64,000 nucleotides of DNA from Nostoc sp. S4 (GTDB lineage: Bacteria > Cyanobacteriota > Cyanobacteriia > Cyanobacteriales > Nostocaceae): contig JAQYWR010000040.1 in NCBI GenBank assembly GCA_029379225.1, positions 1 through 64,000 of the forward strand, given 5' to 3'. Positions within the stretch are counted from its first letter, which is position 1, and each line of letters opens with the position of its first letter. A program made the position numbers and the translations under genes. Shown in pieces: positions 1 to 8,457 of this stretch. Below the pieces are notes generated by a model, which saw nothing but the letters and a program-made list of their open reading frames with translations, did no database searches and was not told where the DNA came from.

Positions 1-554
1 CGACCTTTGTGAGGGTTGGCAGCTTGCAAAAAACACTTAACGGGAAAAGTCAGATGATGAGACAGGTAAAATAGATATTAAAAGACTATCAGTTAATGTG
101 AAATCAGTCCAAGAGGCAATTTTTTTAACGAAAAGCTCGATTTTTCGTGCTGTAGCTAAGTTTTAGGTTTTTTAATCTCAATTTATAAGTTTGAAGTATA
201 TCTTGAGACCTGTAAGTATCAATTTAAACTTGATATGCTAGTAGAGTGCGTTACACTACACGGTAACGCACGCTTAACTGCTGCGCCGCCTATTTATCAA
301 AAGTTACTAGGGATGCGAGGAGCGCTCGTGAGATAAACACAAGAGCTAGGACAGATTATCATCCTCAATAGTACTCTGCGATCGGGGAAGTCGAGCATTG
401 TCGCAATTTCAACGACTCGCTGCTCTGTCTTGCAACTAAATTATTCGTTGTAAAGTTATGTAAAATTTTTAGTTTCACTTCTTTAAAAATAAAAGGTTGA
501 GTTTTGCTTTCGCTCTACCCAACCTCCAATTATTCTTAACTCAAGCATATTAGC
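1..554. other. Intergenic region with one hairpin
   Basis: I see no gene here. At 246-271 there is a perfect 9-bp inverted repeat (GTGCGTTAC, 8-nt loop, GTAACGCAC), a common form of small dispersed palindrome in Nostocales. The rest is AT-rich spacer downstream of the minus-strand protease gene that ends at 555. Confidence 0.6.
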
Positions 555-2543
555 TTAAAATCCAATTTCGATGGTGAAGCTGCGAATCTTTCCTGTATCT
601 AGGTTAGCTTTATCTGCTACTTCCAACGTCCAGCTTCCTTGAGGACTTTTACCTTTAAAGGCAGCAAGTTTAGGGCTGTTCACTTCGTCATAGGTTGTTT
701 TAATGTTATCTGAAGATCCGCCAAGGCGATCGTGGAGAATTATCGGCAGTACGCCTGTTTGGGTTGGGGGGTTAAGAGTAACTACGAGGTCAGCAATATA
801 AGTATGCTCGATGTCTACAGTAACTTTGATGGATTTAACAAGGTTGGTATTAGCGATCGCCAATGATAATTTTGATGTTTGCAAGTCGCTAATGGGCACA
901 TCTTGCACAGCTTGGAATCTAGTGATGGGTGATGGTTGATTGGGCTTAGCCAGTTCCACAGCTTTAAGAGCATTCATCCGACCGTAACCGTAGAAAGGAC
1001 TGCGACCGTTAGCATCATATTTACCTGCGGCTTGGTCAATACGCTCGCAAGAGCGTTTGATGATGTCTCGCACTTCGTCCCAACGCAGATTTGGGTTGCT
1101 AGCAAGAATCAAGGCTGCTACACCAGCTGCACCTGGACTAGCACTGGAAGTGCCGCCGAATGAGTTTGTGTAGTGACCTGGGGTATCACCCAAATTCAGA
1201 TTACCAGAGTTATAGCCAACAGCACCAGAGCGATCGGTTGTCCAAATTCCAGGAGTTTGAGAATTGTAACCATGATTGCTGGGAAAGGCACACCAGACTG
1301 CTTGGCCAAAGTCACTATAAGCGCTTCTGGTCCCGAAATCGTTACAAGCTGCCACAGCAGTCACATTTTGGTAGCTGGCGTAGCCGTCGTTATCGACGCT
1401 TTCGTTACCATTACCAGCAGCGAAGAAAATCACACAGCCCTTGCCGTTGCGTCCTTTATTAATTGCATAGTCGATCGCAAGTCTTGTAGAGTCAGGCAAA
1501 GGCACCTTCTGATTGTGTACCGGATCGGTTGGCTCATACCAAACACCGTCTGCTGGCCCCCAGCTGCAAGAGATCACATCAGCACCGTTTTGAGCCGCCC
1601 AAACAAAAGCATCGGCTTCCTCCTGCGATCCCAATGCCGAAGCTAAACGAATCGGCATCAGTTTTGCACCAGGTGCAACACCAGATGCGCCAAAGTTGCC
1701 GTTTGCACAGGCTACTCCTGCACAGGCTGTCCCGTGATTATCATCGTTTCCTGGTCTGGGATCGTCAGTTTTACGCGTGACATCACGCGGGGCAACAATT
1801 TTCCCAGAGGAACGGAATTCTTCATGTTCGAGATCTACACCGTCGTCGATAATTGCAATAATCGTTCCTGTGCCATCGCTCAATTTCCAAGCTGCCTCAA
1901 CATTGGCATGGGCATTGATAACTTTACTATTAATTGTTGTTTGCTTGAGATGCCATTGCTGTGGGAAAGCTTGACGTGGGCGTAACTCACGCACGAGTTC
2001 CGGATGGCATAACTCAACTGATTGCTCATTTAGGAGTCTCTCGGCAATGTCAAAGATGGCTAAACCAGTATTTGCAGGGGCGCTGACAAAATAAGCATTT
2101 CGGGCATACTCAAGTTGGCGTTTTATTGTTAAGTTGTAACGCCCTAAAACTTGCTCGCACACCCTTGATTCTTGGCGATTATCAAACTTAACGAAGAGGT
2201 TTTCGGTATAAATTACAGGTTCTTGGGATGTGGGATCGACAAGAACACGTCCAGCAAATTCAATTTTAGGTTCTTCATTGAGAATTGCCCTAGCACGATC
2301 GCGCAAAGCAACCGCCTGAGTCGGGGCTTTCGCTTGGAGAATTTCTACACCTGCTTGGCGAAACCGCGTTTTTAAATCGAATTGATTAAGGATATTACGA
2401 GCTGCAATTGAGACTGGTGCGACTTCAAACGGTCTTTCACCAATCAGAGCGCTGCGGTTTTCGGTACGAACTACAATGTGTCGATCGCTAATTGCAAGTT
2501 CAAACCGTTGACCATTTTCACCACCATAGCGAACTTGAACCAT
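555..2543 (-). CDS. prcA: PrcA-like calcium-dependent subtilisin family protease with C-terminal P domain
   Basis: Endopeptidase of the subtilase (S8) family, close in layout and length (662 aa) to the Ca2+-dependent protease PrcA of Anabaena. Residues 1 to about 190 form a propeptide-like region. The catalytic triad is readable: Asp near residue 232 (IDDGVD), His 270 (NHGTACAG), and Ser near 466 in GGTSSASPGAA. Residues from about 540 to the end resemble a proprotein-convertase P domain (conserved HTYIADL and GSWTLEV blocks). I see no clear secretion signal at the N terminus, consistent with a cytosolic or periplasm-released PrcA-type enzyme. It is transcribed alone, divergently from the 194-aa gene at 2856, whose product resembles this enzyme's own propeptide. 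The ATG at 2541-2543 is preceded by a GGAG-type site. Confidence 0.85.
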   Translation of the reverse strand: MVQVRYGGENGQRFELAISDRHIVVRTENRSALIGERPFEVAPVSIAARNILNQFDLKTRFRQAGVEILQAKAPTQAVALRDRARAILNEEPKIEFAGRVLVDPTSQEPVIYTENLFVKFDNRQESRVCEQVLGRYNLTIKRQLEYARNAYFVSAPANTGLAIFDIAERLLNEQSVELCHPELVRELRPRQAFPQQWHLKQTTINSKVINAHANVEAAWKLSDGTGTIIAIIDDGVDLEHEEFRSSGKIVAPRDVTRKTDDPRPGNDDNHGTACAGVACANGNFGASGVAPGAKLMPIRLASALGSQEEADAFVWAAQNGADVISCSWGPADGVWYEPTDPVHNQKVPLPDSTRLAIDYAINKGRNGKGCVIFFAAGNGNESVDNDGYASYQNVTAVAACNDFGTRSAYSDFGQAVWCAFPSNHGYNSQTPGIWTTDRSGAVGYNSGNLNLGDTPGHYTNSFGGTSSASPGAAGVAALILASNPNLRWDEVRDIIKRSCERIDQAAGKYDANGRSPFYGYGRMNALKAVELAKPNQPSPITRFQAVQDVPISDLQTSKLSLAIANTNLVKSIKVTVDIEHTYIADLVVTLNPPTQTGVLPIILHDRLGGSSDNIKTTYDEVNSPKLAAFKGKSPQGSWTLEVADKANLDTGKIRSFTIEIGF

Positions 2544-2855
2544 AATTTAATCTCCTATATTTATTGGTCATTTGTCTTTCTCCCCATACTTCGGCTCCGC
2601 TCAGTACAAGTCTCCCCATCTCCCTCATGTGTTATATCTGGATTAGGGCACAGAAAATATATAGCTTAAACAGAATTTAATCTCTCTAACGTTCATACAA
2701 GTCTTGAATTCTGCTTTCCAGAAAAGAAGGGATTAAAAGTTAGGTTGATTTACGAATCTTCACTATTAGTAGGCATATACATTTGTGCAGTTATCTGCAA
2801 GATTTGTATTTCATGTCACGAGAAAACGCTATAACATGATTAGAACTTAAGAAAA
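2544..2855. promoter_or_regulatory. Divergent intergenic region between prcA and the propeptide-like gene
   Basis: This 312-bp AT-rich spacer lies between two divergent genes and should hold both promoters. It contains a short dispersed-repeat fragment near 2590 (CTTCGGCTCCGCTCAGTAC). I could not identify a specific operator. Confidence 0.4.
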
Positions 2856-3440
2856 ATGATTTATTTTCCGGCTGAGTATTTTCTGGCGATATATTCTCTA
2901 CCCCTGATTGCTGAAGTGAGATTCCAAAAAGATTACTTTTCTGAGTATCCTCAACAAATTCGTGTTGGTAGCGATGCCTACGGCGGGCTACGCCTACGCT
3001 CTGCTGTATCTTACACTCGTCAGCCTGGGTACTACGCAATACATTACAATCAACCCAGCACGGTGGCTCAGGGAGCAATTTTACAACTTAATCAAGGAGC
3101 GATCGCAGTTTTTTCTGGCGAACCCAATCAATCACAAAAAAATACATTGAGTCCGATTTACACACTAGAACCCAATGGTTCCCTCGCTGTACCAACTGGA
3201 TTGGTTTTTATCCGCTTTGCTGAAGGTGTTGATGTGGAGTCTCAGCGCGAGGCCATTAATAAAGCAGGTTATGAGGTAGAGCAAACTCTTGACTATGCAC
3301 CCCACGCTGCTTGGTTGCGTCCGCAATCGGGTAATATTGCCGATGCGATCGCTGGAATTTCTCGGTTAAAAGTGATACCTAAAGTTGAGAATATTGAACC
3401 TCAAATGCTGATGGAAAGAGGTTTGAGGCTAGAGCAGTAA
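2856..3440 (+). CDS. Stand-alone subtilase-propeptide-like protein (hypothetical)
   Basis: 194 aa with no catalytic motifs. Residues from about 112 to the end (VPTGLVFIRF, then QTLDYAPHAAW) align by eye with the propeptide region of the neighbouring PrcA-like protease (YTENLFVKFDN, then RQLEYARNAYF) over roughly 75 residues with the same hydrophobic pattern. It could be a free-standing chaperone or inhibitor of that protease, or the pro-part of a protease that has lost its catalytic domain. A dispersed palindromic repeat (2967-3001) is inserted in frame and encodes the stretch VGSDAYGGLRLRSA, so the N-terminal third may not be native and the true start is uncertain. The degenerate asparagine-synthetase gene follows on the same strand about 90 bp downstream. 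Confidence 0.55.
   Translation: MIYFPAEYFLAIYSLPLIAEVRFQKDYFSEYPQQIRVGSDAYGGLRLRSAVSYTRQPGYYAIHYNQPSTVAQGAILQLNQGAIAVFSGEPNQSQKNTLSPIYTLEPNGSLAVPTGLVFIRFAEGVDVESQREAINKAGYEVEQTLDYAPHAAWLRPQSGNIADAIAGISRLKVIPKVENIEPQMLMERGLRLEQ
2967..3001. repeat. Small dispersed palindromic repeat inserted in a coding sequence
   Basis: A GC-rich element (core GCGATGCCTACGGCGGGC) of the type scattered through Nostoc genomes. It lies in frame inside the 194-aa gene and adds about 12 residues without a stop. Confidence 0.6.
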
Positions 3441-3532
3441 AGGATTAGGGATTGGGAATTGGGCGAACGCAACGGATTGTCAATTATAGAACTACTATTA
3501 ATCCTGAATTGCGATCGCATAAAATCATCAAT

Positions 3533-5254
3533 ATGCCATTCAATTTTTTCAAAAAATCTACTATTTCATCTATAGAGGTTCACTCTAGCTGGTATGTAGT
3601 TTGGGGAAGATTAAATACTCTAACAGCCGATGTAATCTGGCGAGATGACCAGTTTGCTGTGATTTCTGCACTGACTACAGAACAATTTGCACTCAGTCCC
3701 ACAGAACGATTTGTGGTGGTTGGAGATGTGTGGTTAAGTAATCGTCTGGAGTTACTGCAAAAATTGAAAGTCGATGCAAGTAGTTTTTCTGGAAATAATT
3801 GTCAATTGATTGCTGAACTTTGGGAAAAGTTTGGTTATGAATGTCTGAAATTGTTGGTGGGGATGTTTGGATTAGTAATTTGGGATCGTCAACAGCAAGT
3901 ATTATGGCTGGGACGCGATCGCATTGGTAGCTGGACTCTCTATTACACTAATGCTGGTGCAATTCGCGCCATCGCGCCAAAAATGCGATCGCTTGTACCC
4001 TATCATTCAGGCGATGTCGATTTGGTGGCGCTGCGCGATTATCTTTGTTGTGCCTTTGTACCGGGAGAACGCACACTTTGGCAACAGGTACGAGAAGTGC
4101 GACCGGGAAGTGTTGTCCAAATGCCTTCAGAAAAAGTTTATACTTATTGGCAATTGCAACAGCAGATTATAGGGGAGAATGAATCTTTAGTATGGCATGG
4201 CGATCGCTTGCGTTCTCTGCTCAATCAAGTTGTTCAAGAATATTTACCGCAAAATGCACCTGTTGGTGTTTTCCTTTCTGGTGGTTTAGACTCTAGCAGT
4301 ATCACCGCTTTAGCAGCAAAATTTCATCATGCACCAGTGCATACTTACTCGATTCATTTTGGTGTCCAATGTCCCAATGAGTTAGAGTTTTCTAGTTTAG
4401 TAGCCGAACATTGTCAGACTCAACATCGCATTTTAGAAATTACTTTTAAAGATATGTGGGAACGCCTACCCCAAACAATGGCGTATCTCGACGATCCGAT
4501 AGGCGATCCGCTGACAGTCCCAAATTTGTTAGTCGGAAGAATGGCGCGAGAAAATGTGCAAGTCATCTTGAATGGTGAAGGTGGCGATCCATGTTTTGGC
4601 GGCCCCAAAAATCAGCCGATGCTAATTAATAGTTTATATAGTTCAATTAATAATCAAGATTCACTGCAAGCATATCTAATTGCTTTTCAAAAGTGTGCAT
4701 TAGACTTGCCGCAGCTTTTGAGACCAGAAGTTTGGACAGCAGTCAAAACAGAATCATCTGTATTTTCGGCTGATTTAAATTCTGATGCCAGTTACTTAAA
4801 TAGATTAATGGCACTGAATATTAAATTTAAGGGAGCCGACCAAATTTTGACAAAAGTAAATAACTTAACTCAAGCAGCAGATTTACATGGGCGATCGCCA
4901 CTTTTTGACCAGCGAGTTGTTGACTTGAGTATGCAAATTCCTCCAGAATATAAACTTTCAGGAGTAGAAGAAAAAGCGGTACTCAAACAAGCCGTTGCCG
5001 ATATTTTACCAGAAGCGATTATTCATCGTCCCAAAAGTGGGATGATGGTACCCGTACAGTTGGGATTTCGCAAGTATTGGCAACGAGAAGCGAGGAAATT
5101 ATTGTTAGAGAATAAAAGTGCGATCGCACCTTATTTTAATCAGTCACTACTACGTAACTGGCTAGATTATCAAGGCGATATTTGGGGACGTTATGGTGTT
5201 AAACTTTGGTTATTAATCAGTTTAGAGATTTGGTTGCAGGTGAATAAAAAGTAG
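3533..5254 (+). CDS. Asparagine synthetase B-like protein with degenerate glutaminase domain
   Basis: 573 aa from the ATG at 3533; the frame is open upstream to a TTG at 3452, but that stretch looks like spacer. The N-terminal half resembles the class II glutamine amidotransferase domain of AsnB (GDVWLSNRLELL, MFGLVIWDRQQQ, LGRDRIGSWTLYY), yet there is no Cys at position 2, so it should not hydrolyse glutamine. The C-terminal half has the ATP-pyrophosphatase P-loop SGGLDSSS and a downstream GEGGD block typical of the synthetase domain. Such Cys-less AsnB-like proteins include amide-forming cyclases in lasso-peptide pathways, but I see no precursor peptide or B protein here. The upstream neighbour is the propeptide-like protein. 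Its substrate is unknown. Confidence 0.75.
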   Translation: MPFNFFKKSTISSIEVHSSWYVVWGRLNTLTADVIWRDDQFAVISALTTEQFALSPTERFVVVGDVWLSNRLELLQKLKVDASSFSGNNCQLIAELWEKFGYECLKLLVGMFGLVIWDRQQQVLWLGRDRIGSWTLYYTNAGAIRAIAPKMRSLVPYHSGDVDLVALRDYLCCAFVPGERTLWQQVREVRPGSVVQMPSEKVYTYWQLQQQIIGENESLVWHGDRLRSLLNQVVQEYLPQNAPVGVFLSGGLDSSSITALAAKFHHAPVHTYSIHFGVQCPNELEFSSLVAEHCQTQHRILEITFKDMWERLPQTMAYLDDPIGDPLTVPNLLVGRMARENVQVILNGEGGDPCFGGPKNQPMLINSLYSSINNQDSLQAYLIAFQKCALDLPQLLRPEVWTAVKTESSVFSADLNSDASYLNRLMALNIKFKGADQILTKVNNLTQAADLHGRSPLFDQRVVDLSMQIPPEYKLSGVEEKAVLKQAVADILPEAIIHRPKSGMMVPVQLGFRKYWQREARKLLLENKSAIAPYFNQSLLRNWLDYQGDIWGRYGVKLWLLISLEIWLQVNKK

Positions 5255-5297
5255 GGTGCATCCCAGTTTATATGCTAATCGAAATAAAACTCCCATT

Positions 5298-5438
5298 ATA
5301 CAGCATATTTCAAGTGCATGAGGTACAAATTGACTGGTTTTGAGGCAGGAGGCAGAGGGCAGGAGGCAGGAGAGAGAAGAAAAATTTTTATCTTTAATTC
5401 TCTAGTTGTGTACCTCATTTAGTTGCAAACTGCTGTAT
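5298..5438. repeat. MITE-like element, family B, copy 1
   Basis: A 141-bp element with imperfect 30-bp terminal inverted repeats: left ATACAGCATATTTCAAGTGC, right end reading ATACAGCAGTTTGCAACTAA on the other strand, both continuing to GAGGTACA. The interior is a purine-rich GGCAGGAGGCAGAGG tract. A second copy lies at 58015-58215. It occupies most of the spacer between the AsnB-like gene and the RT gene. Confidence 0.6.
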
Positions 5439-5679
5439 AATTATAACTTTTAAAATCATATTCAATAATTAGAAAATTATCAGATGTCTTGTGAGATTTA
5501 CACAAAGCACTTGAGCTTGTCTTGGCGCAGGTTCTCGTAGAGAAGTATTGCTTTTTTTACTCAGCATTGGTTCAATGCTTTGCTACCGTTAACAGCACTG
5601 TTTGAATAATTTTTATCCTTGGAAACCATCATTTCCATATATGTACTATATTTCAAAAGAAATTTAATTGCAAATTTAT
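5439..5679. promoter_or_regulatory. Upstream region of the RT-cas1-cas2 genes
   Basis: An AT-rich spacer of about 240 bp. It should contain the promoter of the adaptation operon, but I cannot assign -10/-35 boxes with confidence. A short palindrome remnant (TTCTCGTAGAGAA) sits near 5533. Confidence 0.35.
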
Positions 5680-6609
5680 ATGGATATAATTGCCGATGAA
5701 TTTCTGAAATTGAGTAATTTTCAACGCGCTTGGGAAAAGGTAGCCGAAAATCGAGGTTGTGCAGGTGTAGATGGAGAAAGTATTGATAAATTTGCTAGCA
5801 ATCAAACCATTAATATTTATCAATTGCGAAATGCTGTTAGCGATAGTACATACCACCCCCAGCCTTGCAAGCAGGTGATTATTCCCAAAAAAAATGGCAG
5901 TTGGCGAGAGTTAAAAATACCTATAGTGCGGGACAGAATTGTTCAGCAAGCTTTACTAAATGTGCTTTATCCAATCATGGAGGCTAAATTTTCGGCTGCA
6001 AGTTTTGCTTATCGTCCTAATTTATCTTACCTGAATGCAGTAGAAAAAGTAGCAGACTGGCGAGATGATGGTTATTCTTGGGTTTTAGATGCAGATATTG
6101 TTAAATTTTTTGATAATATCGACCATCAAAGGTTATTAAAACAAGTCAGGATACATATAGATAATCCGGGAATTTTATGTTTAATTAAATCCTGGATCTC
6201 AGTTGGTGTGTTAACTGAAGAGGGACTAGTATTACCCCAAAAGGGCATCCCACAAGGTGCAGTAATTTCGCCCATGTTGGCGAATATTTATCTACATGAA
6301 TTTGATGAATGGATCGCTGCAACAGATTTAAAACTCGTGCGTTATGCAGATGATTTTCTCATTTTATCGTCCACTCAAGAGCGGATTTTACAAGCAAAAT
6401 TAGAAATCATCAATCTTTTAGATTCTATGGGATTGATGATGAATGCTGAAAAAACCCAAATTACTAATTTTAACCGTGGTTTTCGGTTTTTAGGTCATGG
6501 TTTTTTAGAAAAGGCTATTTTTCCAATAGATGTTAATTCAGATAAGCTGAAATCTGCCATAGATAAAAGTAAAAAAAAAGTCTCAACATTAGGCAAGAAG
6601 CACAAGTAA
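5680..6609 (+). CDS. CRISPR-associated reverse transcriptase (group II intron-like lineage)
   Basis: 309 aa from the ATG at 5680 (a TTG three codons earlier is possible). Reverse transcriptase fold: RT motif 1-2 region KKNGSWRELKIPIVRDRIVQ, motif A DADIVKFFDNID, motif B GIPQGAVISPMLANIYL, and the catalytic YADD at about residues 222-225, followed by the GFRFLGHGF block. There is no maturase DNA-binding or HNH region, as expected of the RTs that work with Cas1 in type III adaptation. The cas1 gene follows 20 bp after the stop in the -1 frame. The frame change falls at a run of nine A (6571-6579), so a fused RT-Cas1 product is possible by slippage. No Cas6 domain is present at the N terminus. 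Confidence 0.9.
   Translation: MDIIADEFLKLSNFQRAWEKVAENRGCAGVDGESIDKFASNQTINIYQLRNAVSDSTYHPQPCKQVIIPKKNGSWRELKIPIVRDRIVQQALLNVLYPIMEAKFSAASFAYRPNLSYLNAVEKVADWRDDGYSWVLDADIVKFFDNIDHQRLLKQVRIHIDNPGILCLIKSWISVGVLTEEGLVLPQKGIPQGAVISPMLANIYLHEFDEWIAATDLKLVRYADDFLILSSTQERILQAKLEIINLLDSMGLMMNAEKTQITNFNRGFRFLGHGFLEKAIFPIDVNSDKLKSAIDKSKKKVSTLGKKHK
6571..6579 (+). other. A9 homopolymer run at the RT/cas1 frame junction (candidate slippage site)
   Basis: In the RT frame the run reads AAA AAA AAA and the RT then ends 30 nt further on. The cas1 frame is open from 6573 (after a TAA at 6570-6572) without interruption through cas1. A -1 ribosomal slip, or one extra A added by RNA polymerase, within this run would join RT and Cas1 in one protein. 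Seen directly; function inferred. Confidence 0.6.
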
Positions 6610-6629
6610 AGAATGCTGTAACCTTAGAA

Positions 6630-7781
6630 GTGGAGACGATAGATATCTCAAAGATGCAATCTAATATTGCGTCTCTACATCAACCTTTTATTGCAGAAAC
6701 AGAAGCCGAAGAATTATCTCCAAACAGTGACAACGATGAGATTACTCCTTTTCAAAAAAATATCTGGAATCGAGAAATGGCAGCTATATATTTAATTGAG
6801 CAAGGAACATCAATATATAAAGACTATCAGCGCTTTATTATTCATGTCTCAGAAAAGCCTAAACTGGAAGTTCCGATTCGCGAGGTACAGCAAATTTTAG
6901 TATTCGGAAATATTCAACTATCAACTCCTGTACTTCAAGCCTGTTTGCAATCACAGATTCCAGTATTATTTCTTAGCCAAAGCGGGCAATATCACGGTCA
7001 TTTGTGGAGTGAAGAGTTAACTAATTTAGAGCAGCAGCTAATTCAAGTTGAGAGACGTAATGATGATGATTTTCAATTGAGCGTATCGAAAGCTATTGTT
7101 TTAGGCAAGTTAATGAATTCTAAACAGCTATTAATGCGATTTAATCGCAAGCGCAAACTTGAAAATGTGGAAAAGGCTATTTATGGAATTAATCAAGATA
7201 TTGACTCTTTAGAATATGTAGATAATTTAGATTCGTTGCGTGGTTATGAAGGAATTGCTGTGGCGAGATATTTTCCAGCTTTGGGAAAGTTGATTACTAA
7301 TTCGGCTTTTAGCTTTTCCCAAAGATTTCGTCAACCTCCCATTGATGAAGTTAATTCCTTATTGAGTTTTGGTTATACACTTTTATTTAATAATCTTTTG
7401 AGTTTCATTATTGCAGAAGGAATTTCTCCATATATAGGTAATTTTCACTACGGTGAGAAGCAGAAGCCATATTTAGCTTTCGACTTGATGGAGGAATTTC
7501 GTTCTCCTGTGGTTGATAGTTTGATTCTAAAAGTTATTAATAATGGTGAATTTAAACCGAAAGATTTTGATGTGCTTGCGAGTACAGGAGGGGTGTATTT
7601 AAATCAGTCAGCACGGAAAGTTTTTTTAAAGCAGTTTGAAACTCGGATGAATGAAGAAGTTTCCCATCCAGATTTAATTTCTTCAGTTACATACAGACAT
7701 GCGATTCAGTTGCAGGTGAGACGATATAAACGTTGTTTATTATCTGGGGTTCCCTATGAGTCTTTTTTAAGAGCAGGTTAG
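6630..7781 (+). CDS. cas1: CRISPR adaptation integrase Cas1
   Basis: 383 aa from a GTG start. Metal-ion-dependent DNA integrase that inserts new spacers with Cas2. The core begins around residue 50 (REMAAIYLIEQGTSIYKDY). Candidate metal ligands are Glu 207 (RGYEGIAVARYF), His 273 (GNFHYGEK) and Asp 285 or Glu 288/289 (FDLMEEFR). The first 45-50 residues are linker-like and unusual for a free Cas1. In this frame the sequence stays open upstream to the A9 run inside the RT gene, so the extension is best explained as the linker of an RT-Cas1 fusion. Neighbours are RT upstream and cas2 downstream, with CRISPR array 1 beyond. Confidence 0.92.
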   Translation: METIDISKMQSNIASLHQPFIAETEAEELSPNSDNDEITPFQKNIWNREMAAIYLIEQGTSIYKDYQRFIIHVSEKPKLEVPIREVQQILVFGNIQLSTPVLQACLQSQIPVLFLSQSGQYHGHLWSEELTNLEQQLIQVERRNDDDFQLSVSKAIVLGKLMNSKQLLMRFNRKRKLENVEKAIYGINQDIDSLEYVDNLDSLRGYEGIAVARYFPALGKLITNSAFSFSQRFRQPPIDEVNSLLSFGYTLLFNNLLSFIIAEGISPYIGNFHYGEKQKPYLAFDLMEEFRSPVVDSLILKVINNGEFKPKDFDVLASTGGVYLNQSARKVFLKQFETRMNEEVSHPDLISSVTYRHAIQLQVRRYKRCLLSGVPYESFLRAG

Positions 7782-7806
7782 CTTAGACTTTTTGGCATTG
7801 TCGGCT

Positions 7807-7862
7807 AAGGGGTAAAGGGGAAGGGGATAGAATTTTCCTTTCCCCTTTAACCTTTCCCCTTT
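7807..7862. other. Imperfect inverted repeat between cas1 and cas2
   Basis: An AAGGGGTAAAGGGGAAGGGG tract is followed by its near complement CCTTTCCCCTTTAACCTTTC. This is a purine/pyrimidine hairpin common in cyanobacterial spacers. It could end or weaken the cas1 transcript before cas2, but it lacks a clean T-run. Confidence 0.4.
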
Positions 7863-7963
7863 CCCTACAAGAGTACAATCATGTTCTTTTGCAAGAGGTA
7901 TCTTGTATATTGTCAAGTAAAAAAGCTTATATTTTTATGAAGTATTAATTTTTAGTGCTAAAG

Positions 7964-8239
7964 ATGCTAGTGGTTGTTGTGTATGATATTCCTGATGATA
8001 AAAGGCGTACAAAGTTATCTAATTTTCTGGAGGGTTACGGGCGAAGAGTACAGTTTTCTGTATTTGAATGTTTTTTAAATTTGGACGAAATGCGGCAGCT
8101 TTTTGAGAAATCGAAAAAACTTGTTAAACCGTCTGAAGACAATGTGCGATTTTATTGGATTTCCGAAGACGCTGTTAAGAAGGTATTAACTATTGGTAGT
8201 GAAGAACCAGCAGCACCGCCAAAGTATTACGTTATCTAG
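7964..8239 (+). CDS. cas2: CRISPR adaptation protein Cas2
   Basis: 91 aa from the ATG at 7964 (a GTG at 7955 is also in frame). Small ferredoxin-like protein that bridges two Cas1 dimers during spacer integration. The N-terminal strand MLVVVVYDIPDDKRR with its conserved Asp, and the SVFECFL strand, are typical of Cas2. It sits directly before the leader of CRISPR array 1 and about 180 bp after cas1. Confidence 0.92.
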   Translation: MLVVVVYDIPDDKRRTKLSNFLEGYGRRVQFSVFECFLNLDEMRQLFEKSKKLVKPSEDNVRFYWISEDAVKKVLTIGSEEPAAPPKYYVI

Positions 8240-8253
8240 ATTTTAAGAGAATT

Positions 8254-8457
8254 AAGGAGGTTTTGTAACATGGTCATCGACACACTCCGCCAAATCGCTG
8301 AAATGCCTATTATTTCGTTGGAGTGTGTCGATTGCCTGCTGGGTAAGGGTTTGAGCTATGTGTTTAGCGCAATTTTGCACAACATATATCATGTTTTTCA
8401 GGAGTGTGTCGATTTGGCGGCTGAAACCCTTACTGGGTAAGGGCTGCTAGACGAACT
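8254..8457 (+). promoter_or_regulatory. Leader of CRISPR array 1
   Basis: This roughly 200-bp leader is closely similar to the one before array 2 (16480-16679). It carries three copies of a 13-bp motif: inverted at 8276-8288 (ATCGACACACTCC) and direct at 8320-8332 and 8401-8413 (GGAGTGTGTCGAT). The last 50 bp before the first repeat, ending CTAGACGAACTC, are almost identical in both leaders. It should hold the array promoter and the site recognised by Cas1-Cas2 during integration. Confidence 0.75.

Noticed and set aside
936..2375. Plus-strand ORFs opposite the PrcA-like protease
   Set aside because: Antisense shadows of a well-supported gene with clear catalytic motifs.
3533..5254. Lasso-peptide gene cluster around the AsnB-like gene
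   Set aside because: No precursor peptide, B1/B2 proteins or transporter nearby; only the cyclase-like enzyme is present.
8270..8440. A 56-codon ORF with a perfect AAGGAGG site inside the array 1 leader
   Set aside because: The matching array 2 leader has no start codon and a one-base indel that breaks the frame, and base differences are not concentrated in third positions. The conservation is of DNA sites, not protein.
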